Part shown: in pieces, positions 43,827-55,199 of the stretch
Numbering within the stretch: position 1 is the first letter of the stretch
How the letters are laid out: each line of letters opens with the position of its first letter
Assembly: GCA_023014365.1 (NCBI GenBank)
Contig: JAEBUN010000005.1
Location: 2,232,001 to 2,296,000, forward strand
Direction of reading: 5' to 3'
From: Lepiota brunneoincarnata
Taxonomy: Eukaryota; Basidiomycota; Agaricomycetes; Agaricales; Agaricaceae
Length of the DNA: 64,000 nucleotides
Position numbers and translations under genes: made by a program
The notes under the pieces: model-generated
Database searches by the model: none
Seen by the model: the letters and a program-made list of their open reading frames with translations, nothing else
What the model was told of the DNA's origin: nothing

Positions 43827-46800
43827 ATGTCAACTGCCAATGACATCTTACCTTCATCAGTGCCAAAACTGGACCCCTCAGGAGGAAACTGGGCAATCTT
43901 CTCACTCAGGTTTGAGGTGGCAATCCAGGGAAAGGGCTTGTGGGGTCATTTTGATGGCAGCTCAACATGCCCACAGCTACCAGCTGCACAGGGAGGACCA
44001 ACCATGTCCATGACACCTACAACCACTCCTTCCCCACCTACAGTTACATAGGAAATGGTCGACACATGGGAACATGATGAATGCATTGCACATGCCTTAC
44101 TCATCCAGCAGCTCCCAGACTCCACTATGATAATAATTGCACACAACCCTTCAGTAAAACACATGTGGGATGCAGTCAAACAGGAATACACATACAAAGG
44201 AGCTTTCTCACAGGCATGATTGCACTGAGAATTCATGTCATCACAGTGCCCTGATAGGGGCGATGTATGAGCATTCTTGCATAAGCTCTGCACCAAGCAC
44301 GTTGAGCTTGCAACTGTTGGAGTAAAGGTCAATGACAATGACTACCAAAGCACAATAATTGGCTCCTTACCTTGATGGCTCACATCATATGCATCAAGTC
44401 AATTATCCTTCACTTGTGTCCATGCTGCCCCAAGTTACACCATCAACCCCAAAATCCTAATCATCCTACTCTCCAACAAATGGGACAGATGCTGTTCCAC
44501 AGCCAAACCCAAAGCTCCCTCCAAAAATGAAGGTGACAAGGCTATGAATGTTGAGGGGGGTAGCTGAAAAGGTGGTTGAAAAAGGGGAAAGTGCTACAAC
44601 TGTGGTAAATTTGGACACTATAAATCAGAATGTTGAGGGCCAAAGAGAGAGGAAGGAGGGGATAAACCAGCCCAGGAGCAGCTGAAGCAAGAGTCGAAAT
44701 AGAGCACCAAACCAAAACCAAGGCCAACACCCACAAATGCTGTCATGGACAACTTCATGGATGAAGCCCTGGCAGTGGAGTATGATGACAAGGAAAATAT
44801 CATCACCAATGTTGACGATGATGCCAATTGGGGAATCGCATGCACTGCCACCATGAAAATAGATGAGCTATCAGACGACCTATTTGGAATAGCCAACAAT
44901 GACAACTCAGCTGATGAGGCCTACATGACCTCAGACATTGAAGTCATTGCTAGACAAGTCCAAGAAACAGCTACCCATACTTGTGTTGAGCTATTTGACT
45001 CTGGCACATCACAGCACATATCACCATATAAAGAAGCCTTCACCACCTTTGGAAACATTCCCCTCTGTCCACTCCGAGCTGCAAACAAACAAAGTTTTAG
45101 TGCAATAGGCAAAGGTGATATGATCCTCAACCTACCAAATGGCACCACAATGGCCAAATTACACCTCACAGAAGTCCTATACTCCCCAGAAGCAGGTTAC
45201 ACACTCATCTTGATTGGACACCTCGATGAGACTGGCTTCACAACTACCTTCGCAAATGGCAAATGCACAATCTGTGATCCTGGTGGCACTGGGATAGCTG
45301 AAATCCCACGTAGCCATGGAGGCCTATACAAAATTGTCAGGGAAGGTGAAATTGAAGCAAACACAATCTGCAAACCAGTCACCTTGGACATGATACACTG
45401 GTGGCTTGGCCATATTGCACCCAACACTGCAAAGAAGCTCATACAAGATGGGATGGTGATGGGACTATGGCTGGACACAAATGGTGATATTGACCTCTTT
45501 TGTGAATCATGCATGTACGCAAAATTGGCTAGACTACCAATCGCCAAGACACGTGGAAGTGAGGGTGCAACTAGCTTTGCACAGGAGGTGCACTCAGACA
45601 TGTGGGGGCCTGCCCCAAAAGAGTTGAAAGGAGGGTGGAAATATTATATTACCTTCACCAACGATTATTTGCGATGGACTCATGTTGAGTTCTTGACCAA
45701 TAAATCCAATGCTTTTGATGCCTATAAATGGTTTGAGGCCTGGTGCAAAACCCAGTTCAGCACACATGTAAAGACACTCCACTCAGATTGAGGGGGAGAG
45801 TACACTGGAAAAGAATTCCAAAATTATCTCAAGTCTTGTGGAATGCAAATAAAACTCACCATACACAATACCCCACAACACAATGGGATAGCCAAGTGCC
45901 AAAATTGCACAATTGCTGAACAAATATGAGTGATGAACCATACCCCTTGCCTGCCATCATACCTATGGGCTGAAGCTGTCTGGCATGTTGTCTGGCTAAT
46001 GAACAGAACTGGAACTAAGGCAATTGAAGGAAAGACACCTTACAAAGTTCTACATGGCAAGAAACCAAACCTGCATAATGTGCATGAATGGGGTGAAGAG
46101 TGCTGGGTGCATGAGCCAGGAGGGAGCAAGCTAGCAGATTGTGCACAAAAAGGCCAGTGGTTGGGTTTTGACACAGAAAGCAACAGGATGCCCATTTGGA
46201 TGCCAAATACAGGAGCAGTAAGGGTAGAACGCAACATTCAGTTCCAAAAAAATGCAAATCTCAAGGGGGAGAGTCAGCTAGACAGTGAGATTTACAACGG
46301 AAACTCACCCATCACAGACGAGAATGACACCACACCCAGCACCATGCCAAGAGCTCAAAACAGTGATGACAAGCCACTCAATGAGGTGCCAGCCACCCCT
46401 CCCAAGACAACACCACCTCTAGAAGATGCAAAAAACCCCAAAAATGATGCTAAACAAGAGCACCCCCAACGTATTCACAATTCTAGCCAAAAAACACAGC
46501 AAATCCTTGAAGGAACAGCTGTAACTATGGCAGAAGAACTAGACTGGGAGGATGTGCATGCATTGGTGGCAGAAATGGAGGAAAGAGAGGCCCTAGAGCC
46601 ACCTAGCTTGACTGAGGCAAAGAGGTGAAAGGATTGGCCATCATGGGAGCATGCTATTAAGGAGGAGTTAGAGACCCTCAAAGCTGCCAAAACATGGGAA
46701 CTTGTAGACACACCACCAGGAGTGAACCGAGTTGGTTCAAAATGGGTTTTTCAAGCCAAGAAAGATACTGCTGGAAATGTGGTCTGTTACAAGGCCAGGC

Positions 46801-48161
46801 TTGTGGCACAAGGGTCCTTGCAAGTACCAAGTGTTGACTATTTCGACACGTTTGCACCAGTAGCACATTTGGGGTCCATCCAGGCAGTACTGGCCATTGC
46901 AGCTGCAAGAGACATGGAGACCCATCAAATTGACATAAAAGGTGCTTACCTAAATGGCCAGCTGGGCAAAAACGAGGTTATCTACATGACTCAACCCCCT
47001 GGATATCATGATCCCACTCACTGCAACAAGATCTGCTGTTTACGAAAAACACTACATGGACTCAAGCAATCCAGACAACGCTGGTACCAGAGGCTATGCG
47101 AAATATTAGTCAGCAGGCTAGGATTTACACAATGTGAAGTAGACCAAAGTGTTTTCTACAAACAAGACCCCCCAAGCCTCACTGTAATACTTGTGCATAT
47201 CAATGACTGTACACTTGCTGCTACTGCTATCACTCTCATAGTTTGGACCAAATCAAGAATCTCTGATTTTGTGGAAATTATGGACCTTGGTGAGCTCCAT
47301 TGGCTCTTGGGCATCAAAATCAAATGAGACCATGCAAACAAAAAATTTTTTATGTCTCAGCGCTCCTACATAGATGCCTCACTACAAAAATTTGGACTTG
47401 ATGATGCCAAGCCACTCAGCATGCCAATGGATCCCTCCACTTGCATCACCTTTGACCAGTGCCCAAAGTCCACTGCTGAAATTGCTTGTATGGCACATAT
47501 CCCATATCAGGAAGCAGTCAGCACCCTGATGTATGCTGCCCTAGGCACCCACCCTGACATTGCATATGCAGTCCAATATCTATCGTATTTCTCACAAAAC
47601 CCTGGAGAGGCACACTGGGATGCTGTAAAATGTGTTCTTTGATATTTAAAGGGTACTCGTGACCTGTGACTCACCTACAGAGTTGAAAACCAGGAGCTTA
47701 CTGGATACAGTAATGCTGATGGAAACATGGCAGAGGACCGCTGAGCCATCTCCGGTTATGCGCTCATGATAAATGGAGGTGCCATCTCTTGGAGTGCAAA
47801 ACGGTAAGAGATTGTCACTTTGTCTACCACGGAGTCTGAGTACATAGCCACTACACATGCCACCAAAGAAATACTTTGGCTTTGCTTCCTTATCACACAG
47901 ATCTTCGGCACCCAGCTGCCAGCCACCACTCTGTTATGCAACAACCAATCAGCGATTGTGCTCATGAAGGATCACCAATACCACGTGAGGACAAAACATA
48001 TAGACATATGCTACCACTTTATCTGGTGGATTGTCAAGGAAGGAAAACTTAAATTAATTTACTGCCCCACCAAGGACATGATCGCGGATGCTCTCACCAA
48101 GGCACTTCCCTCACCCAAAGTCAAACACTTTGCTTGCAAGCTTGGCCTGTCCTCAGCTTGA
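43827..48161 (+). pseudogene. Copia-2 gag-pol polyprotein, many stops
   Basis: It starts MSTANDILPSSVPKLDPSGGN, with a first stop at 44049-44051. Recognisable parts: knuckle CYNCGKFGHYKSEC near 44590; protease FDSGTS near 44995; GAG-pre-integrase WLGH...CESC; integrase HSDMWGP, SD*GGEY and NGIAKCQN, where the expected Glu is Lys; reverse transcriptase KARLVAQG, HQIDIKGAYLNG and LHGLKQSRQRW with the catalytic block changed to HIND (47196-47207); and RNase H through LTKALPSPKV. Integrase and RT are both dead by point change as well as by stops. Confidence 0.88.
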
Positions 48162-48168
48162 GGGGGAG

Positions 48169-48435
48169 TGTCAGATTTATGCAAGCTTATGGACATGTTG
48201 CCCTCCCATTTTCGGGCCTGGTAGAGTATATGGACCTGCTGTTTTCCCTTATGCATTTGCAATTCTTGCACCATCTGTTTGGCACTTGTTTGTTTACTGT
48301 TAGTTAGTATACTTATGATACTAAGTAGAGTCCGCTCTCCTTAGTACTCAAACATATGTCAAGTGACTGAGGTGAGCCTTCACATCATTTATGCCTTATG
48401 CCCATGCTCATCAGGCATAGATACATATTCTGACA
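48169..48435 (+). repeat. Copia-2 3' LTR, 267 bp
   Basis: TGTCAGATTT...TTCTGACA, preceded by the purine tract GAGGGGGAG. Confidence 0.92.
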
Positions 48436-48440
48436 ATTAA

Positions 48441-48690
48441 GCCTCCAGACCAATTATGATTGGAATGTATAGTGGATGGACAATCCCTTGATCTATTGTA
48501 ATTAATCTCAGTTAGGCAGTATGCTGAGGTGCCAGGACCCACAAAGCACTTGTTAATTATGAGTCTTTGATATTTCTAGGGTTTTGGGCATCAGGTATTG
48601 TCTCCCAAATGTTGGATGTTCTGTTCCAAGGTCCAGTCATCATTATTGAGCTTGCTATAGGCATGATACACCTGCAACAGCTGCTATGTA
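48441..48690. other. Unassigned AT-rich flank between Copia-2 and Tc1-1
   Basis: It was contiguous with 43438 before Copia-2 inserted and with 49937 before Tc1-1 inserted. No gene seen; probably a remnant of a decayed LTR element. Confidence 0.4.
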
Positions 48691-49936
48691 CAGTAGGGTA
48701 GCAAAAGTTTTGCGAAAATCTGTCACATGACCTCGTTTAACAATAAACGAAAAATATTCCCACTGATCAACAACTCCACCCTACATGCCAAAAATAGCTG
48801 GACAAAAGAATACTGTCCCTGAACTACGCTCCCTGATATGTGCAAGGCATCAGGAGGGTATTCCTGCTCGCGAAATTGCCAATTTCTTTGGAGTCCATAT
48901 TTCCACTGTCTATCGGGTTATCCATAGGCACAAAGAGCAGGGTCATCATGAGGATGCTCCCAGGTCTGGGAGACCTTCCTTATTGGATGACAGGGCAATG
49001 CGACACATCAAAATTGTGCTGGAGAGAAATAGACGCCAAACTCTCTGCGAGATCACCCACACAATAAACACATTTCTCGACTCCCCTGCTCATCCCCACA
49101 CTATCTGGCGTGCCATTAGGTATCAATTGGGTCTTAGCCAACACATTTCTGCAAAGAAACCATTTCTTAAGCCTTCCCATGTCAAAGCCAGGATGGTATG
49201 GGCAAGAGAATATCGGAGGTGGATGGAGGAGGACTGGAGACATGTGATTTGGACAGATGAGGCTTCTGTGGAGATTGGAAAGAGTTCAAAGGTGGTTTGG
49301 GTATGGAGGAGACCTGGTGAGAGGTACACAGAAAGGTGTTTAACCCCTACTTTCAAGTCTGGAAGACAGAGTCTTATGATATGGGGGTGCATGGCACATG
49401 GAAAACTCGGTCCACTGGTTCGTATACCCAAGGGTGCAAGGACGGCTGCAGATTATATTAGCCTCATCCTTAGTGGACCATTATGGGATTTTTATGGGAA
49501 TTTATCAGAGGAGAGGGGGCAGGTAGCGGTGATGGAAGATGGAGCTCCAGTCCACCAGGCAAAGATCACCCGACAATTCCGCAAATCCCATCTCATCAAT
49601 GAGCTTCCACACCCAGCTCAGTCACCAGACCTCAATCCCATCGAACATGTATGGAGATACCTCAAAGTCAGAATAAATGACCGAGCAGAAATCCCCCAAA
49701 ACCTTGACAAACTTTGGGAGGCAATTCAGGAGGAGTGGAGGATGATTGATATAAATTATATTAATGACCTGGTCAAGAGCATGCCCGATCGTGCTCAGGC
49801 AGTCTATGAGGCCAAGGGCCACCATACAAAATATTAACATAATTTTAGATGCAGTTGTGGTAGTGTAGTGAATATTTTTAACGATTAATGCATTATTTGT
49901 CTTTGTTGTTTTCGCAAAACTTTTGTTACTGTACTG
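48691..49936 (+). mobile_element. Tc1-1: Tc1/mariner transposon, 1246 bp, apparently intact
   Basis: TA dinucleotides at 48689-48690 and 49937-49938 flank 28-bp terminal inverted repeats (48691-48718 and 49909-49936) that share CAAAAGTTTTGCGAAAA and differ at three positions. One uninterrupted transposase frame lies between them. Confidence 0.93.
48785..49837 (+). CDS. Tc1-like transposase, 350 aa, DD34E, full length
   Basis: The N-terminal part has paired helix-turn-helix character (IPAREIANFFGVHISTVYRV and, after a GRPS linker, a second HTH-like segment). The catalytic domain has Asp in WTDEAS, Asp in VMEDGAPVH and Glu in SPDLNPIEHVW, with 34 residues between the last two, the Tc1 DD34E signature. 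The length fits the family's usual 340-350 aa. It cuts and pastes the element into TA sites. No stop, frameshift or missing catalytic residue is visible, in contrast with every retroelement nearby, so this copy may be active or newly arrived. Confidence 0.93.
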   Translation: MPKIAGQKNTVPELRSLICARHQEGIPAREIANFFGVHISTVYRVIHRHKEQGHHEDAPRSGRPSLLDDRAMRHIKIVLERNRRQTLCEITHTINTFLDSPAHPHTIWRAIRYQLGLSQHISAKKPFLKPSHVKARMVWAREYRRWMEEDWRHVIWTDEASVEIGKSSKVVWVWRRPGERYTERCLTPTFKSGRQSLMIWGCMAHGKLGPLVRIPKGARTAADYISLILSGPLWDFYGNLSEERGQVAVMEDGAPVHQAKITRQFRKSHLINELPHPAQSPDLNPIEHVWRYLKVRINDRAEIPQNLDKLWEAIQEEWRMIDINYINDLVKSMPDRAQAVYEAKGHHTKY

Positions 49937-50219
49937 TACATTCTTTAGGTTCAAATGAATCCGAGTTCATCAGAAAACTGCTTGTAAGGTCCCTTGATGT
50001 GACCAGAGTATACTCAATAGACTATGTAGAGTCCTGAATCCCTCCAGAGAGTATTCTGATAGCTTGGTTCACTAAGCTTAGTGATAATGAGCTGGTTTGA
50101 ACACTTCTGAGGCTTAAATATCCTCAATTTGGTCAAACTGGCTACTAATCCTCTATAGAGTTCTTTAATGATATAGCCAATGATTCTATGTAGAGAATCA
50201 TTCCAGAGTACAGAATTCA
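49937..50219. other. Unassigned AT-rich flank right of Tc1-1
   Basis: It carries one CTAAGCTTAG palindrome (50072-50081), the motif scattered through Gypsy-2. No gene seen. Confidence 0.4.
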
Positions 50220-50399
50220 TGTATAGGCATGAAATTGGCATATCACCAGTGAGGCAAGAATGGGTGCAGACATGATTAACTCCTTAAGGGTGGTGAAAGT
50301 GCCATTGCCAAGGAGTGTCTGATTTAGTGAGATCAAACAGAGGGTAGGCATAGTGTGAAAAATCTTGGATAAAACATCTATAGAAGTTCACAAAGCCTA

Positions 50400-51290
50400 G
50401 GAACACCTGGACCTCTCACTTGTCTGTAGGGTTCAGCCACTCCTGTACTCCAGCAACCTTTACTGGGTCCATTTCCACCTTATTTTCCAAAATGACTAGC
50501 CCTAAGTACTCCACCCTGGTCTTCTTGGACTCACACTTCTCTGGTCAGAGGTAGAGCCAGTGGTGGCAAAGTATCTCTAGAATGCAATGAGTGACTCTCC
50601 TATGTTCTTCTACAGTCCTTGTGAAGATAAGGATGTTGTCAAGATATGTATACTACAATGACCCCTTCTGCGATGAGGTCCCTGAAGACATTGTTCACCA
50701 TCATTTGGAAAGTAGCAGGGCTGTTGGTAAGTCTGAAGAACATCACTAGAGGCTCAAAGAGGCCCCAGTTGGTGTAGGAAAGCTGCTTTCCATTTGTCTC
50801 TGGGCTTAATCCATATGTTATCAAAACCCCAGCGAATATCAAGTTTGGTGAAATACCTGGCCCCTTGGAGTTGATTTATAAGCTCTGAGATGAGTGGGAG
50901 TGGGTATTGATTTTTCACCATGATTGCATTAAGAGCTTGGTAATCTTGAACCAGTCTGAGTGAGCTGTCCTTCTTTTTAATAAAAAACACCAGAGAGGCT
51001 ATGGGAGACTTTGAAGCACAGATTCTCCCAGTAGCTAAGTTCTCCTGAATGAAGGAGTCAAGTTCTGACTGTTCAGAGGGGGCCAGAGGGTATACCTTAC
51101 AGCCTGTAGGCATCGCTCCCAGTATGAGCTCAATAGCATGGTCCCAAGCCTTTTGTTCTGGGAGAGAGTCAAAGGACTCTTTCTCAAACACAGAGGTGAA
51201 GTCATGGAGATACTTGGGAATGGGATCTAGAGGGCCAGAGATTTCAGGGGATGCCCAAGGAGGTTGCAAATTGCAGTGGAAGGTCTCCAC
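50400..51290 (-). pseudogene. Gypsy-3 reverse transcriptase, frameshifted
   Basis: FFIKKKDSSLRLVQDYQALN, YPLPLISELINQL, FTKLDIRWGFDNI and FRLTNSPATFQMMVN are classic Ty3/gypsy RT motifs. A frameshift falls just before the catalytic block, which in the next frame reads Leu-Asp-Asn instead of Leu-Asp-Asp (Asn codon 50635-50637). The downstream part continues through the connection segment (FLGFVNFYRCFI). The enzyme is dead. Confidence 0.78.
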
Positions 51291-51499
51291 AAGTCTTTGG
51301 GAGGTAGTGCTAGTTGCTTGGATGAACTGGGGTTCCGGATGGAGAATGGTGGCCCAGATACATTCACCATCTCCAGTCCCTCATTTGGATTTTGGTTGGA
51401 GACCCAGGATCTCTTGAATCTCCTCCTAGTTGTCATTCCAGAGTGGATAAGGGCCTTCCAAGCACATTGAGATTGCTTTAATTTTGGCCTTCCAGACCT

Positions 51500-51960
51500 T
51501 TCATTCAGTTCTCAGCTGTTCCTTACACAGTGTGCAACACCTATATAGGCACAAGGTCATCCAGACTTTGCTTGTCTGCCAGTATACTTCAGGGTTATGC
51601 TCCTTCAACCATGAGAAGCTGAGTAGTAAATCTTGCTTTCTGAGTGACATGACTGCCAAGGTAGTGCACTCTGAGTGAGATTTGTAATGGAGAACTATGT
51701 CTAAGACCTCCATAATTGAACCCGCTTTGTTTTTGGTGCCATCAACATTGAAGATGGGGATGGGTTGGGAAAGGGGGCACATGTTGAGATGATTTCTCTA
51801 TATGAAATCACAGTCAATGAAGTAGCTTGTCGCCCCACTGTCCAGGAGGGCCTGAGTGACCTTCTGTTCTGCTGTGTCCATCATTTCTAGCTCCACTGTC
51901 AGATGAAGTGACTGCAGAGACTCTGCTGAAGATATCTTGAACACCAGGGGCAAATGCCAC
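51500..51960 (-). pseudogene. Gypsy-3 protease-linker region
   Basis: The minus-strand frame contains MCPLSQPIPIFNVDGTKNKAG and DLLLSFSWLKEHNPEV, the region after the retropepsin active site in many fungal gypsy elements. The active-site DSG block would lie just upstream, near 51830, in a decayed stretch. This is assigned mainly by position between gag and RT. Confidence 0.5.
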
Positions 51961-52125
51961 TCCCATTTTGGCCATCTCAGTCATTTAGGCAGGGAAGAGC
52001 TTAAAGGGGGTGTGTCTTGTACAGGGATCAGGTTTTGGGTAGGGACAGTGTCATTTATTAGGTCTATGGGTAATACACTGTACCTACTCCCTGTGGGTGA
52101 CCAGGGCACACTATTCACCCACCAT

Positions 52126-53533
52126 TCACCCACCACTTGAGACAAAATCTGTCTTGTCTTTGCTTTCCTGATGTTCCAATAACCCTTGAGCTTCCACAAT
52201 GTCTTTCTCAGCCAATAATTGCTGAATCAGGGCTTTCTTCTCCTCCAAGTCTAAGAAGCGAACTTTGAAATGCCTAGGGCATTCAGATTTGACATGGCCT
52301 GGCTGGTGGCATCTGTAGCAGACTACGGGTGTCATTGTGGCCTTTCTGGTTGCATCAATATCCATTAGGACAGGTTTGGTTGGAGTGGGGGTGACATGGG
52401 CAAAGGAGCGGACTGGTAGAAAGGGAGTCAAAGTTGATGTAATGGGGGGGGGGCAAAGGCAGATGTGAGTGATAGAGTTGTGAGGGCTTTGCCAATGCAT
52501 TTGTGTCCACCCTTGCTTGAAGGCATCATTTGCTCAATTTTGTCTATGAGCTTGCGCTTGTACAAGCCTCTGGAGTATGAAGTTGCTGTCAGCATGACTA
52601 ACTTATCACTGGTCCTGATGGATTGACAATGATGGCTGTCCTTGTACTCAAGTCAATCAGAACTCATCCAGGTGTCTTTTTGTTCATTGGAAGTACTCTG
52701 TACCTTCCAGCTGATTGACAGCAGCTGCCTTGGAGTCACAGGAAGAGTGCTTATGGAATTTGCCTTGAAATCCTCCCAATCTAGGAACCTCTCTGCTCCT
52801 TGTTTGTCTATCTTCCCAACTGGAAAGTCTGATCGCATCCACTTACACATGCTCTCTTTCATGAATGACATAGCCCAGAGTATCTTCTGCTGGTCCAAGG
52901 CAAAATGAGTGGGGTAGAGTTGTAGGTAAGTGTAAGGGGACTAGCATGTATGCACCCCCTTATGCAAGGTATGTCTAGGGGTCTGTGGTTGGGTGTCTGG
53001 GCTCAGGCCTCTCTAGCTGATGCCCAATGCCTAAGCCTGGCCTCAGCCTTCAGCCACCCCCATCCCCAAGTCTGATCCACGTACAACTAACATTGTTTGT
53101 ATATTGTTTGTGTACATTATATTCTAGTGGCTCCATAGTGTTTGGCTACCTGGTCTGTGCGCAGACCTCTATGTATATAAGTAGTGTGGGTGTTGATTGT
53201 ATTCACCACCTGAATATCAACTTGGTTCCAGCACTCTTAACTTCCCCTAACAGTAAGTGTTACAAGGAGTTCAAGAAGGCCCTCCCATGCATTTGGTCAC
53301 CCAAGAAGTCTGGTGGAGTTGCTGGTTTGACTTTTGAGGAGTGAGTGTGTTGGGTAGAGGAAGAGGACATATTGGGGACAGGTGGAGCTGCTGTCAGGGG
53401 TGTTCAGGGATTTTGGATGTTGGGAGAGTTCTTGGAGGGTGGTTTGAATCAACTGGATCACTTCTGTGAGGGCCAGCTCAGAGTTGGCCTGCCTAGTCAT
53501 CACCGATGCCACATTCCTGCTGGAGTTGGGCAA
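52126..53533 (-). pseudogene. Gypsy-3 gag, broken, with zinc knuckle
   Basis: Gag pieces lie at 53533-53297, 52898-52653 and 52500-52126. The last contains the CCHC knuckle CYRCHQPGHVKSECP followed by a Leu/Glu/Lys helix. The middle piece shows a capsid-like RFLDWEDFKANSI. A solo LTR at 52931-53252 separates the first two. Stops and frame changes make it non-functional. Confidence 0.68.
52931..53252 (+). repeat. Solo LTR, 322 bp, TSD GTAAG, inside Gypsy-3 gag
   Basis: TGTAAGGGGACTAGCATG...TTCCCCTAACA is flanked by GTAAG at 52926-52930 and 53253-53257. A TATA-like TATATAAG lies near 53173. It is related at its start to the LTR at 53720-54183. Confidence 0.9.
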
Positions 53534-53719
53534 TCATAGCCAGAGGGTCTGAGGGCCTGTTCTCTGGTGCATTTTGCTGTGACATGAGTGAGAGATGAGG
53601 TTGGATGAGGGAAGAGAAGAGTGCTGAGTGATAGGCTGCTACTGAGTTGAAAAACACATTATGGACAGGGTAGGGCCTATGGACACAAGACTGGTCTTGT
53701 TAGGGAGATCCTATTCTTC

Positions 53720-54183
53720 TGTTAGGGAAACCTGGAGGGTTTGAACAACTCAGGGAGCCAGAATGTCACTGCAGGGAAATCCTAAGAGAATAGGATGAGG
53801 AAACCCCTGCAGGTGAAAACTATGTATATACTTAACTTATATAATCAATATAAATTGAACAAGGCTTGACTGTGGTGTCTGGGTGTTGCACAAGGCCAGG
53901 TATGATTAAAACAAGTGTGGGGAGTGAAGATAACAGTCTGAAGTCTATGGGAAATGGGAGGAAACAGGTGAAGGTTAAGGAAGGTGTAGAGGGTGAAGGG
54001 AGGGGTTTAACTAGGCAGTGAGGGGACCTCTGGTGCATTCTGGTTATGTTTGGGGTGTAAGCATTTGAAAGGGGGGATGTACAGTGTGCTGGGAGGCTTA
54101 GGGGTGTTTGTGGATTGTCCCCTTACGAGACCCCTAGATGTATCTTGCATAAGGGGGGGGTGTACGATGCTAGTTCCCTTACA
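53720..54183 (-). repeat. Second LTR of the TGTAAGGG family, about 464 bp
   Basis: In minus orientation it runs TGTAAGGGAACTAGCAT...GTTTCCCTAACA, with AATATAAATTG and TATATAAG as possible promoter elements. No matching target duplication (TCTTC versus GACTG). It could be the 5' LTR of Gypsy-3, which lies downstream in the same orientation, or a separate solo LTR. Confidence 0.6.
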
Positions 54184-54406
54184 GACTGGATGTCCTTGAC
54201 TTTCTTAGGTTCAGGCCACTCCTGGATGGTCTTGACCTTAGATTGGTCCATTTGGAGACTGTTGGAGGAAAGAATGTAGCCAAGGTATTCCACTGTGTCA
54301 GAGTGGGACTCACATTTGTTGGGGCAGGCACATAGACTATGTTGGTGGAGCTGCTTGAGGACCTCCTTGACTTGATCATGATAGATACTATGATTATCAG
54401 AGTATA
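54184..54406 (-). mobile_element. Gypsy-1-family RT fragment (copy 4)
   Basis: The minus-strand translation IYSDNHSIYHDQVKEVLK...PEPKKVKDIQS matches Gypsy-1 pol just after YLDD. It abuts an LTR on each side. It contains exactly the 57-codon block that is missing from the neighbouring copy 3. Confidence 0.82.
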
Positions 54407-55069
54407 TGTTAGAGCCAGTACAGGATTGGGTCCAAAGCAGAGGGTCAGGGTGGTATCCTTGGTATAAGGTAACTGGGGGACAGGGCAAAGTCAGTATGTA
54501 GACTTCAGGACTGAGGTGGAGTACTTTGGGTGGGGAGTTGGACTTGTGGCCTCAGCGTATGTGCTGTGCCCTCCTGCTGTCCTAGTCTGTATTTCAAGAA
54601 GTCAGAGCCAAAGTGGAGAGAGGCAGAAGAGAGAGGAGGATATGGAATAGGGAGCTAGTCTGCTGCTTGATTCAATTATCAGACTGAAGAGTACAAGCCA
54701 AGTACCTATAGTATATATACTACTGGCCTTATGAACTATGACTCATACTGACTATGTGCAGAGCAAAGCAGAGACCAATATAGTTACAAACAGATTACAA
54801 ATGGATTACAAATGGAATGGAAACTGGTATAGGTATGGAGACTGATAATGTATCTTGACTATGGATGGGAAATAGAGACTGGGAAATAGAGACACTGGGG
54901 GTCAGGTGACCATGGCACGTGTGGAGGTGGTTATGTGATTGGGGCAGTGGGTTGGGGTCAGAGCAAGGTGGGGCCAAGTTGGAGGGCAGAGGGTTGTTGT
55001 GTGGAGCACACATGGAGTCGAGAAGCTGAAGTTTAAATGATTAGACTCTGAGTTGGCATGGATATGACA
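54407..55069 (-). repeat. Gypsy-1-family copy 3 3' LTR, about 663 bp
   Basis: It has the same ends as the Gypsy-1 LTR (TGTCATATCC...GGCTCTAACA in minus orientation, allowing decay) with nearly all CpG sites lost. Confidence 0.85.
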
Positions 55070-55199
55070 GTGCCCCCCCTTTAGGGCTGAGCCTCGAGGC
55101 CCAAGGTGGTCTAGGCTGGGGCCCATTGGAAAGTTCTGGCAGGGTATAAAAATGGTGAACTGGTTTGATTCCAAAAAACACAACTTGACCTCTTACTCC

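Larger units (their letters stand above)
43439..48435 (+). mobile_element. Copia-2: decayed Ty1/copia element, TSD ATTAA
   Basis: It is flanked by ATTAA at 43434-43438 and 48436-48440. LTRs are 326 bp (5') and 267 bp (3'). The internal order gag, protease, integrase, RT, RNase H is that of copia. Its primer-binding site is the same as that of Copia-1. The polyprotein has many stops. It belongs to a different family from Copia-1 by LTR and protein. Confidence 0.92.
50220..53600 (-). mobile_element. Gypsy-3: decayed Ty3/gypsy element, gag to start of RNase H
   Basis: This is a minus-strand element distinct from Gypsy-1 and Gypsy-2. Gag occupies about 53600-52120 with a solo LTR inside it, the protease region 51950-51500 and reverse transcriptase 51290-50400. 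The element fades out near 50220 at the start of RNase H. Integrase and 3' LTR are absent. Confidence 0.72.
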
